Source: an uncultured Anaeromyxobacter sp.
GTDB taxonomy: Bacteria > Myxococcota > Myxococcia > Myxococcales > Anaeromyxobacteraceae
Assembly (NCBI GenBank): GCA_903855945.1
Contig: CAIOAK010000108.1
Span: 1-64,000 of the forward strand
Direction of reading: 5' to 3'
Length of the DNA stretch: 64,000 nucleotides
The number at the start of each line of letters is the position of its first letter. Position 1 is the stretch's first letter. This document shows positions 10,345 to 18,599 of this stretch, piece after piece. Both the position numbers and the translations under genes were made by a program. The notes beneath the pieces were generated by a model. That model worked only from the letters and a program-made list of their open reading frames with translations, made no database searches and had not been told where the DNA came from.

Positions 10345-11805
10345 TCAGGGGCCGCCGGCCGGTGCGGACGGGGCCCCGTGGCCTGCCCCGACGATGCGGG
10401 AGCGGAAGCTCGTCGGCTCGAAGCCTGTGGAGTGCTCCGGCGTGTGGCAGCGGGTGCAGACCGACGTGGCGGGATCGCGCACGATGTGGCCGGGCGGATC
10501 GACCGCGTGGAGGCTGGCCGGGCCGTGGCAGGCTTCGCACTGGACCCCCTGACGCCCCGCCGTGCTGCCCACGTCGCAGGGGCCGCCCGGCTGCTTCCAC
10601 CCGGTCACGTGGCAGGAGACGCAGTCGAGGTCGAACTGCCGCCCCCCCTTCTCCAGGGTGGCGTAGGCGCGGGCGTGTCGCGTCCTCTCCCAGGAGGCGA
10701 AGGCTCCGGGGTGGCAGTTCCGGCAGTCGCGGTCGCCACCGCGCGGCACCTCGTCCACGCCCACGTAGGCCGGGACGTCGCGGGCCGGGTCGGGGCAGGG
10801 CTTTCCCCCACCCTTCGCCGCGGCCAGGTTGGCCTTCGCGACCGTTCCGTAGTGGCGGGTGAGCAGCCGCCGCACCGCGGGGTCCTCCGGGACCGACTCG
10901 TCGATCGGGACGAAGGAGATCTGCATCGAGGGGCGATCGGTAGGGGGAACCGGGGGCGGCTCGGCGCGCAGCTGCCGCTCCCGCCCGGCCAGCTCGGCGA
11001 GCTTGCCCTCGAGCGCCCGGGCGAGCGGTTCGTTCCCGGCCGCCTGCGCCGCGGCCCGCCTGCGCGCGTACTCGGCGCGTCGTTCGACGAGCAGGTCGAG
11101 CTCCTCGGCCTTCTGCGACGGGCCCGGGAGCACCGCGAATCCCTTCGAGCGGTCCCCCTGGAGCCAGATGTCGATCCGGGCGAGCGCCTGCCCGCGCCCC
11201 TGCACCTGCACCACCGGCACGGGACCGTCGAGCACCGCGCGGCTCGCATCGTCCTCCAGGATCCCCTCCCGGTGTGCGGCGAGCAGGAGGTCCACCCCCT
11301 CGCGCCGGGCCTGCTCCGCCCGGAGGACCGCAGCCCGGCTGCCGCCCTCGTGGACCACGGCGACGCGCACCGGGGCGCGGGGCACCGAGCCGAGACCGCC
11401 GAATCCCACCGGCCCGACCTTCTTGCCCTGGGTGAAGGGCAGCCCGGTGGACTTCTGGAAGGCGACTCCCGCCGCCCGATCCCGCTCCCCCGGCCACGAG
11501 GCGGCGAGCCCCATGCCCTTCAGGACCTCGGCCAGGGTCCGGGCCGCCGAGAGCTCCTGCGCCCTCCGCTCCGGGTCGATGGGGCCGCCGAAGAGGAGGT
11601 CCCCACCCGCGACGAAGATCGTGTCGGGGTTCTCCTTCCGGATGCGCGCCAGGGCGGTGGCGGCACGGGCCAGGCCGCCGCGCTGGTCGGCGCTGCAGCC
11701 GCAGGGTTCGAGCCAACCGGCCAGATCGGCGGTGTAGACGAGCGTGAGGTGGCGCGGCGGCGCGGCCGAGAGGAGGAGGGCGGCGAGGGCGACGACGGGG
11801 CTCAT
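10345..11805 (-). CDS. UshA-like phosphatase domain fused to a tetraheme cytochrome
   Basis: A 486-residue secreted protein. Residues 20-330 follow the 5'-nucleotidase/UshA metallophosphoesterase pattern (VYTADLAGWLEPCGC, VAGGDLLFGG, LLLAAHREG), but the usual His and Asn metal ligands are replaced (DLAG for DLHG, GERD for GNHE), so catalysis is doubtful. The C-terminal part has four heme motifs: C361RNCH, C395VSCH, C423EACH and C450TRCH, like cytochrome c554-type proteins. The EPCGC motif matches a group called UshA-like (seleno)proteins in deltaproteobacteria. Start at ATG 11805; a GTG seven codons earlier, next to GGAGGT, is an alternative. Probable role: periplasmic redox reactions. Confidence 0.8.
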   Translation of the reverse strand: MSPVVALAALLLSAAPPRHLTLVYTADLAGWLEPCGCSADQRGGLARAATALARIRKENPDTIFVAGGDLLFGGPIDPERRAQELSAARTLAEVLKGMGLAASWPGERDRAAGVAFQKSTGLPFTQGKKVGPVGFGGLGSVPRAPVRVAVVHEGGSRAAVLRAEQARREGVDLLLAAHREGILEDDASRAVLDGPVPVVQVQGRGQALARIDIWLQGDRSKGFAVLPGPSQKAEELDLLVERRAEYARRRAAAQAAGNEPLARALEGKLAELAGRERQLRAEPPPVPPTDRPSMQISFVPIDESVPEDPAVRRLLTRHYGTVAKANLAAAKGGGKPCPDPARDVPAYVGVDEVPRGGDRDCRNCHPGAFASWERTRHARAYATLEKGGRQFDLDCVSCHVTGWKQPGGPCDVGSTAGRQGVQCEACHGPASLHAVDPPGHIVRDPATSVCTRCHTPEHSTGFEPTSFRSRIVGAGHGAPSAPAGGP

Positions 11806-11881
11806 CCGATGGAGAGCCTTTACCACGACCTCCCGGCCCGCGCCGTGCGGAGCGGCCCCCTTCGTGCTAGGACGGGCCGGG

Positions 11882-12928
11882 ATGCACATCGGGCCCCATC
11901 ACTTCTCCGGCCGCTTCTTCCTGGCGCCGCTCGCCGGGGTGTCGGACCGCCCCTTCCGCGCCATCTGCCGCGAGATGGGGGCGGCGTTCACCTACACCGA
12001 GATGGTGAGCGCCCACGGACTACTTCACGCACAGTCACAGACCCTCTCCTACCTGGACCGGGATCCGGCCGAGGTCCCCTTCGCCGTCCAGATCTTCGCC
12101 GCCGAGCCGGAGGTTCTGGCCCGGGGCGCCGTCGCGGCGGTCGAGGCCGGGGCCGGGATCGTGGACATCAACATGGCCTGCCCGGTGCGGAAGGTCTGCG
12201 GCACCGGCGCGGGGGCGGCGCTGGCGCGGGAGCCCGCGGCGGTGGAGGCCTCGGTGCGCGCGGTGACGCGGGCGGTCCGCGTGCCGGTCACCGTGAAGAT
12301 CCGCGCCGGCTGGGACGACGCCACGGTGAACTGCGTGGACGTGGCCCGGGCCGCGGAGGCCGGCGGCGCCTCGGCGGTGGCGCTCCACGGCCGCACCCGC
12401 GCCCAGGGCTACTCGGGGAAGGCCGACTGGTCGCTCATCCGCGCGGTGAAGGAGGCGGTCGGGATCCCGGTGCTGGGTTCGGGGGACGTCTGGTCGGCGG
12501 CGGACGCGCTGCGCATGCGGCGCGAGACCGGCTGCGACGCGGTGCTGGTGGCTCGCGGCGCCTGCGGCAACCCCTGGATCTTCCGCGACCTGCGCGCCGC
12601 CGAGGCCGGGGAGGAGATGCCCGGCCACCCCCGCCGCGACGAGTGGGTGGAGACGGTCGAGCGACACGTCGAGCTCCAGATCGAGCACCGCACCCGGCAG
12701 CACGGGGGCGAGGATGCGACCACCGCGGAGGGGCACGCGGTGCGGGAGCTCCGCAAGCACCTCCTCTGGTACACGCGCGGCCTCCAGGGGGGCGCCCGGT
12801 TCCGGCGGGACGCCACCGCGGTCGCCACCGCCGCCGGCGTCGAGGCGCTGCTCGATCGGCACTTCCCGCCGGGCGCGCCCTTCACCTTCGACCCCTCCCT
12901 CGCCGCCCGCGAGGCGATCGCCGAGTGA
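11882..12928 (+). CDS. dusB: tRNA-dihydrouridine synthase B
   Basis: FMN-dependent, NADPH-using reductase that makes dihydrouridine in the tRNA D-loop (U17 for DusB). The 348-residue TIM-barrel protein aligns along its length with E. coli DusB: LAPLAGVSDRPFRAICREMGA at the start, catalytic C100 in DINMACPVRKV, phosphate-binding HGRTRAQGYSGKADW, and the helical RELRKHLLWYTRGL region at the end. Starts 76 bp from the divergent cytochrome fusion gene and is followed after 7 bp by a ZIP transporter gene, probably co-transcribed. Confidence 0.93.
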   Translation: MHIGPHHFSGRFFLAPLAGVSDRPFRAICREMGAAFTYTEMVSAHGLLHAQSQTLSYLDRDPAEVPFAVQIFAAEPEVLARGAVAAVEAGAGIVDINMACPVRKVCGTGAGAALAREPAAVEASVRAVTRAVRVPVTVKIRAGWDDATVNCVDVARAAEAGGASAVALHGRTRAQGYSGKADWSLIRAVKEAVGIPVLGSGDVWSAADALRMRRETGCDAVLVARGACGNPWIFRDLRAAEAGEEMPGHPRRDEWVETVERHVELQIEHRTRQHGGEDATTAEGHAVRELRKHLLWYTRGLQGGARFRRDATAVATAAGVEALLDRHFPPGAPFTFDPSLAAREAIAE

Positions 12929-12935
12929 GCCGACC

Positions 12936-13763
12936 GTGAACGAGACCCTGACGCTCGTCGTATACTCCGGCGCCATCCTCACCGGGTCGCTCGCCGGCGG
13001 CGCGCTGCCGCTTTTCGGCCGGAAGACCCGGAACGACGGGCTCCTCTCCTTCTCCGCCGGCGTGATGCTGGGGGCGGCCTTCTTCCACATGCTCCCGGAG
13101 GCGGTCCACCTGGGCGGGCCGGACGTCATCCCCTGGACCGTGGCCGGATTCCTCTTCCTCTTCCTCCTCGAGCGATTCGTCCTGGTCCACGTCTGCGCCG
13201 AGCCCGGACCGTCCGACCGCCTGCTCGGCCACCCGGCCCCGCCGCCCCACGGGATGCGGGAGCATGCCGGCCACGACCACGCCCACGAGGCGACCGGCTG
13301 CGACGTCCACACGCTCGGCCTCGCGGCCTTCGTCGGGCTCTCGCTCCACACCCTGGTGGACGGCTTCGCGCTCGGCGCCGCCCAGAGCGATCCCGCGCTG
13401 GGGCTGCTCGTCTTCGTGGCCATCCTGGCCCACAAGATCCCCTCGTCGGTCTCGCTCACCGCCATCCTGCGGGCCGAGGGGTACAGCGTGCGTCAGTCGA
13501 TGCTCATGAACGCGAGCTTCGCGCTCATGGTCCCGCTGGGCGCCGCCCTCTTCCTCCTGCTCGACCGCGCCGTGGGCGCCCGCGGCTTCACCGCCATCGC
13601 GCTGGCGGCGAGCGCCGGGTCCTTCCTGCAGCTCTCCCTCTCCGACATCCTTCCCGACCTGCACCGGCGGGGAGGCGATCGGTGGAAGATCTCGCTCGCG
13701 CTGCTCGCCGGACTGGCCGCGATGTGGGCGCTCCGGGCCTTCGGCCACTCCCACGGCGGATAG
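12936..13763 (+). CDS. ZIP family metal transporter
   Basis: A 275-residue inner-membrane protein with about eight hydrophobic segments. Seen: HMLPEAVH near residue 50, a His-rich cytoplasmic loop (HAGHDHAHE, about 110-117), and the metal-path motifs HTLVDGFALGAA (TM4) and HKIPSSVSL (TM5) that define ZIP carriers of Zn, Fe or Mn. GTG start 7 bp after dusB, the only in-frame choice that keeps a short N-terminus. The ions carried cannot be told from sequence. It converges on gshA with 9 bp between the stops. Confidence 0.9.
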   Translation: MNETLTLVVYSGAILTGSLAGGALPLFGRKTRNDGLLSFSAGVMLGAAFFHMLPEAVHLGGPDVIPWTVAGFLFLFLLERFVLVHVCAEPGPSDRLLGHPAPPPHGMREHAGHDHAHEATGCDVHTLGLAAFVGLSLHTLVDGFALGAAQSDPALGLLVFVAILAHKIPSSVSLTAILRAEGYSVRQSMLMNASFALMVPLGAALFLLLDRAVGARGFTAIALAASAGSFLQLSLSDILPDLHRRGGDRWKISLALLAGLAAMWALRAFGHSHGG

Positions 13764-13772
13764 CCGGCGGCT

Positions 13773-15140
13773 CTACCCCGCGATTCGCAGGTGGTCGGAC
13801 AGGGCGGCGTCGCCACCCGTGCGGAAGGCCTCGAGCGCTCCGTCGGCCGGGCAGCGCCCCTCGGCAGCGCCCTCCACGAACGGGTGGAGCCAGATGCGCT
13901 CGTCCTCGCCGCTCTGCCCGCAGGCTCCCTGCCGGCACAGCCCCAGGCGTGCCGCCTCCACCAGGTCGGCGGCCAGGGCGGAGAGCGCCCTCCCGTCGGG
14001 TGCACGCGCCGCGAGCCCCTCGCGTCCGGCGGCGTCCCGGAGCGCCCGGCGCTCGTCCACCGTCCAGCGACGCACCAGGTCCCAGGCCCAGTCGCGCGAC
14101 TCGCGCGAGTAGAGGATCCCCTTCCAGAAGGCGGCCAGCGCCTTCACGAGCGGGGGGGACACGCCGTCGGCGCCGCGCACCTCGATGACCCCCTTCATCC
14201 GCACCTCGGGGAAGAGGACGGAGAGCTGGTCCTCCCAGTCGGCGAGCGTGGGGCGGTGCCCCTCGATCCCCTCGGCGAGGTAGCGGCGGAAGGTGAACCC
14301 GCGGGTGTCGAGGTAGCGCCCGTCGCGACGGAGGAAGACCATCGGCACGTCGAGCGCCCAGTCGGCATAGCGCCGGTAGGCCTCCTCCTCGAACCCGGGC
14401 GCGAAGGCGAAGGGGAGGATCCCGCAGCGGATCGGATCGGTGTGGTTCCAGACCTCGGTGCGGAAGCTCTTCCACCCCGATTCGGCGCCCCCGACCACCG
14501 GGGAGTTGGCGCACAGGGCCACCATGGCCGGCTGGACCGCCAGGGCCACCCGCAGCTTCTCCGCCGCGTCCCGCTCGCTCCCGAAGTCGAAGGAGGCCTG
14601 GGTCGATCCGGTCATCGACATCATGTCCGGCGCCAGCCGCCCCCGCGCCGCCAGGAAGGGGCGCATCACCGCGTAGCGCTCCTTCGGCACCCAGCGAGCC
14701 GTGGCCGGGGTGCCCCAGGGGCGGTAGCCGGTGGCCAGGAACTCCACCTCCAGCTCGGAGCCGATGACCTGCCCGATCTCCAGGTGCCGGTCGAGCTCCT
14801 CGGCGACCGCGTGGACGTCCTGGAATGGGCGCCCCGAGAGCTCCAGTTGCCCACCCGGCTCGATCGAGACGGTGAGACCGCCTTTCTGGGTCGCGATGGC
14901 CCGCCCGTTCTCCTCGAAGGGCTCGTAGCCCCACCGGGAGTAGGCCCGCAGGACGGCCTCGATCCCCCGCGCCCCGTCGTACGGAACCGGGTCGAAGGTC
15001 CCCGCCACCTGGGCGATCGCCTCGAACTCGATGCCCACCTTCCAGGAGGGCTGTGGCCGCTCCCGTTCCCGGAACCAGGCGACGAGATCCTCGATGCCGC
15101 GCACCGGCGGGCTCTCAGCGATCTTCCGGTCGAGCGACAT
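13773..15140 (-). CDS. gshA: Glutamate--cysteine ligase, plant/alphaproteobacterial type
   Basis: Catalyses the first step of glutathione synthesis, ATP-dependent gamma-glutamylcysteine formation. The 455-residue product belongs to the GCS2 family: WKVGIEFE near residue 35 (acidic Mg ligands), MTGSTQASFDFGSE, and the block EVWNHTDPIRCGILPFAFAPGFEEEAYRRYADWALDVPM, characteristic of plant-type enzymes rather than the E. coli type. Start at ATG MSLDRKIAESPP, which matches the family's usual beginning. No glutathione synthetase gene is visible nearby. Confidence 0.9.
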   Translation of the reverse strand: MSLDRKIAESPPVRGIEDLVAWFRERERPQPSWKVGIEFEAIAQVAGTFDPVPYDGARGIEAVLRAYSRWGYEPFEENGRAIATQKGGLTVSIEPGGQLELSGRPFQDVHAVAEELDRHLEIGQVIGSELEVEFLATGYRPWGTPATARWVPKERYAVMRPFLAARGRLAPDMMSMTGSTQASFDFGSERDAAEKLRVALAVQPAMVALCANSPVVGGAESGWKSFRTEVWNHTDPIRCGILPFAFAPGFEEEAYRRYADWALDVPMVFLRRDGRYLDTRGFTFRRYLAEGIEGHRPTLADWEDQLSVLFPEVRMKGVIEVRGADGVSPPLVKALAAFWKGILYSRESRDWAWDLVRRWTVDERRALRDAAGREGLAARAPDGRALSALAADLVEAARLGLCRQGACGQSGEDERIWLHPFVEGAAEGRCPADGALEAFRTGGDAALSDHLRIAG

Positions 15141-15377
15141 GCGGCGGGACTGTACCGGCGCCGCCCCTCCGGCGCCACCGGGACGCCTTCGAGACCTCGT
15201 GCGGGAACTGCGACAGGGAGGGAATGGCGGCAGCGCCTCCACCCGTTCTCCCGGGACACCCGCCCGCTCGCAGGCGACCCCTCACACCGGAGGACGTTCC
15301 ACTTGCACCCCTGCCCCCCTGCCCCTATCCTCCCGAAAAGGGCGGCATTTTTCGTTCCGCCGAGGATTCGTCCCCAC

Positions 15378-18300
15378 ATGAAGAGTCTCCTTCGTTTCGC
15401 CGGCGCCTCGGTGGTCGCGCTCGCTCTCGCCGCCGGGCTGTCGCTGGCCCTCGCCCACCGCCCGACGCCGCCGCCGCGCTCCACCGGCCCGTCCGCCGTC
15501 GCCTCGATGGGCGAGCATGCCGGAACCTCCGCGAGCGACGACGCTTCGCGCGACGCCGACCCCGGCTACCGGCTGAAGACCCTGCCGGTGGTCACCAAGG
15601 TGGTTCTCGCCGTCCAGGAGAACTACGTCGACCCGAAGCGGGTCGATCCCCGCTCGATGCTGGCGGGCTCGCTCGGCGCGGTCGAGAAGACGGTCGCCGA
15701 GGTCATGGTGGTGGGCGACGTCTCGGCCGGCAAGGTGAAGGTGACGGTGGGCGAGGCGAGCCGGGACTTCGACGTCTCGGGCGTGAACTCCATCTTCACG
15801 TTCCGTCAAAAGCTCGCCGAGATCATGGACTTCGTGCAGGACAACCTCGTCGCCCACAAGAACCTGGGCGACGTGGAGTACGCCGCCGCGAACGGCATGC
15901 TCCAGACGCTCGACCCGCACTCGGTCCTGCTCGAGCCCAAGCTCTTCAAGGAGATGCGGCTGCAGACCCGGGGCGAGTTCGGCGGCCTGGGCTTCGTCAT
16001 CGGCATGCGGGAGGGCAACCTCACCGTCATGAAGGTGCTGAAGAACACCCCGGCCCAGCGGGCCGGCATCCGGGCCAAGGACGTGATCTCCCGCATCGAG
16101 GAGCAGTCCACCATCAACCTCGACGTCCAGGACGCGGTGGACCGGCTCCGCGGCAAGCCCGGCACACGCGTCAACGTCACCCTGAACAAGCCCGGCCAGG
16201 AGCCGAAGCGGCTCGCCATCGTCCGGGAGGTGATCAACGTCGAGACCGTCCCGTTCGCGAAGCTCCTCGAGAAGAACGTGGGCTACGTGAAGGTGGCCCA
16301 GTTCTCGGCCAACACCACCCGGGACATCACCCGGGCCATCGAGCAGCAGAAGGCCGAGGCGGCCGCCTCGGGGGGCAAGCTCACCGGGCTCATCCTCGAC
16401 CTGCGCGGCAACCCGGGCGGCCTGCTCGAGCAGGCCATCTCCGTCTCCGACCTGTTCCTCTCCGAGGGGGTCATCGTGAAGACGGTCGGCGAGGGGGATC
16501 GCCGCCAGATCCACGAGGTGAAGGAGGCCCACGCCGACAAGAACGACTACGCCCAGCTCCCGGTGGTGGTGCTCGTGAACAACGCCTCGGCCTCGGCCAG
16601 CGAGATCGTCGCCGGGGCGCTCAAGAACAACGGGCGCGCCCTGGTGGCCGGACGGCAGACCTTCGGCAAGGGGTCGGTGCAGGTCCTCTACGACTTCAGC
16701 GACCCGGCCCACGGCGGGCAGGACGCGGCGCTCAAGCTGACCATCGCCCAGTATCTCACTCCGGGTGACATCTCCATCCAGGAGGTGGGCATCACCCCCG
16801 ACGTGCTCTTGCAGCCCGGGCGCGCCCTCCCCGACGCGGTGAACTGGTTCGCGCCCCCCCGCTCGATGGGCGAGGCCGACCTCGACCACCACCTGAAGAA
16901 CCCGCTCCTCGGCGGCGACACCCGGCGGGCCGAGGAGAAGCGCAAGAACGTCGAGAAGCCCCAGTTCGAGCTCCGCTACCTCCTGGACGAGAAGGAGGAC
17001 ATGGTCGCCAAGGCGCTCAAGAAGGAGGCCCGGGAGGCGGCGCGCGCCCTCTCCGAGGACCCGGAGCTCACGCCGGCCCAGCAGGAGGACGAGGAGGCCG
17101 AGGCCAACCCCGACGAGCTCGTGGAGGACTACCAGATCCGCTTCGCCCAGGACCTGATCGTCCGGGCTCCCTTCCCGGACCGCGCCCGGCAGCTCGAGGC
17201 GGCCCGCACGCTCGTGGACGAGCGGCGCGTGGAGGAGCAGTCCCGCCTCCAGGCCCGCCTGGCGCAGATGGGCATCGACTGGAGCGCCGGCACCGCCGCG
17301 CCCGGCACGCCGCGCCCGGTGGTCAGCTTCAGCCCCGCCGACGGCAAGGCCGTGAAGGCCGGCGAGACCGTCTCCTGGACGGTGACCGTGAAGAACGAGG
17401 GGGACGCCCCGATCCAGCGGCTGCGCGGCTGGACCCGCACCGAGAGCGCCCCCTTCCTCGACCGGCGCGAGTTCGTCTTCGGCGCGGTGAAGCCCGGGCA
17501 GCAGCGCACCTGGACCATCCCGCTCCGCGTCCCGCGGGGCATGGACAGCCGTCTCGATCCCGTCGCCCTCCACCTGGAGGACGACGCCGGGCACGTCTGG
17601 CCCGACGCCCGCACCCGCTTCGAGGTGGTGGAGATCCCCCGCCCGCTCTTCGCCTTCACCTGGCAGGTGGACGACGACGGCAAGGGGGGGGACGGCGACG
17701 GCCTGCTCAACCGCGGCGAGGAGATCGCGCTGCGGCTCGACGTGAAGAACGTGGGCGGTGGCGCGAGCGGCGACAAGACCTACGTCTCGGTGAAGAACCT
17801 CGGGGACGAGAAGGTATTCATCAAGAAGGGGCGCGCCATCCTGGGAGCCATCCCGCCCGGCGAATCGCGTCCGGCGGTGCTCGAGCTGGAGGTGAAGAAG
17901 GGCATCAAGCTCGACCAGATCCCCTTGCGGGTCACGGTCGTGGACGAGAAGGCGGAGGAGTACATCTCCGAGAAGGTGGAGATCCCCATCGTCGCCCAGC
18001 CGCCCGCGCGACAGCCGGCCGGCGGTTCGGTGAAGGTCATCGCCCTGGTCGCGGCCGTCCGCTCGGGGGCCTCTCCCGATGCCCCGGTCCTCGCCGAGGC
18101 GGCCCGCGGCGCCGTCATGCCCGTCAGCGCGCGCATCGGCGGCCTCTACAAGGTGGAGTGGGAGAAGGGGCGCTTCGGCTTCGTCGCCGCCGCCGACGTC
18201 CAGCCGGCCAAGGGCAAGCGGGAGGGCACCTTCACCCGCGTCTGGCAGAAGGAGCCGCCCCGGATCGCGCTCCAGCCCGACCCGGCCCGTGGCCCGATCC

Positions 18301-18584
18301 AGGCCGACGGCGACAAGCTCCGCATCCGCGGGACGGCCAGCGTTCCGTCGGGCAACCCGTCCACGCGCCTGCGCGACGTCTTCATCTTCGCGAACGACCA
18401 GAAGGTGTTCTTCAAGGTGGTCCCCGAGGGCAAGACGGGCGACATCGCCTTCGAGGCCGAGGTGCCGCTGAAGCCGGGGAACAACACCGTGACGGTGGTG
18501 GCGCGGGAGGACGAGGAATTCCAGACCCGCCGTACACTCATCGTGTACAGGAATCCTCCGCCCGAGGTCGCCCAGAAGAAGTAG
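15378..18584 (+). CDS. C-terminal processing peptidase (S41) with long C-terminal extension
   Basis: Periplasmic serine protease of the Ctp/Prc/Tsp family, here 1068 residues, about twice the usual size. After a signal peptide (1-26) come a helical region, a PDZ domain (about 205-285, GFVIGMREGNLTVMKVLKNTPAQRAGI) and the S41 core with the Ser/Lys dyad: S406 in SASASEI and K431 in TFGKGSVQ. Beyond residue 550 follow beta-rich domains of CARDB/Ig type (PADGKAVKAGETVSWTVTVKN), a second such module, an SH3-like module (about 880-940) and a final Ig-like domain. The extension likely binds partners or the cell wall. The frame is open far upstream, but the signal peptide fixes the ATG. Confidence 0.93.
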   Translation: MKSLLRFAGASVVALALAAGLSLALAHRPTPPPRSTGPSAVASMGEHAGTSASDDASRDADPGYRLKTLPVVTKVVLAVQENYVDPKRVDPRSMLAGSLGAVEKTVAEVMVVGDVSAGKVKVTVGEASRDFDVSGVNSIFTFRQKLAEIMDFVQDNLVAHKNLGDVEYAAANGMLQTLDPHSVLLEPKLFKEMRLQTRGEFGGLGFVIGMREGNLTVMKVLKNTPAQRAGIRAKDVISRIEEQSTINLDVQDAVDRLRGKPGTRVNVTLNKPGQEPKRLAIVREVINVETVPFAKLLEKNVGYVKVAQFSANTTRDITRAIEQQKAEAAASGGKLTGLILDLRGNPGGLLEQAISVSDLFLSEGVIVKTVGEGDRRQIHEVKEAHADKNDYAQLPVVVLVNNASASASEIVAGALKNNGRALVAGRQTFGKGSVQVLYDFSDPAHGGQDAALKLTIAQYLTPGDISIQEVGITPDVLLQPGRALPDAVNWFAPPRSMGEADLDHHLKNPLLGGDTRRAEEKRKNVEKPQFELRYLLDEKEDMVAKALKKEAREAARALSEDPELTPAQQEDEEAEANPDELVEDYQIRFAQDLIVRAPFPDRARQLEAARTLVDERRVEEQSRLQARLAQMGIDWSAGTAAPGTPRPVVSFSPADGKAVKAGETVSWTVTVKNEGDAPIQRLRGWTRTESAPFLDRREFVFGAVKPGQQRTWTIPLRVPRGMDSRLDPVALHLEDDAGHVWPDARTRFEVVEIPRPLFAFTWQVDDDGKGGDGDGLLNRGEEIALRLDVKNVGGGASGDKTYVSVKNLGDEKVFIKKGRAILGAIPPGESRPAVLELEVKKGIKLDQIPLRVTVVDEKAEEYISEKVEIPIVAQPPARQPAGGSVKVIALVAAVRSGASPDAPVLAEAARGAVMPVSARIGGLYKVEWEKGRFGFVAAADVQPAKGKREGTFTRVWQKEPPRIALQPDPARGPIQADGDKLRIRGTASVPSGNPSTRLRDVFIFANDQKVFFKVVPEGKTGDIAFEAEVPLKPGNNTVTVVAREDEEFQTRRTLIVYRNPPPEVAQKK

Positions 18585-18599
18585 CGCCCTCCCCCGCGC

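Noticed and set aside
11690-11710. Possible selenocysteine site in the EPCGC motif
   Set aside because: Both positions are Cys codons with no in-frame TGA, so this member is the Cys form.
13791-15377. Upstream extension of the S41 peptidase frame by over 500 codons
   Set aside because: That stretch is antisense to gshA, and a proper signal peptide starts at 15378.
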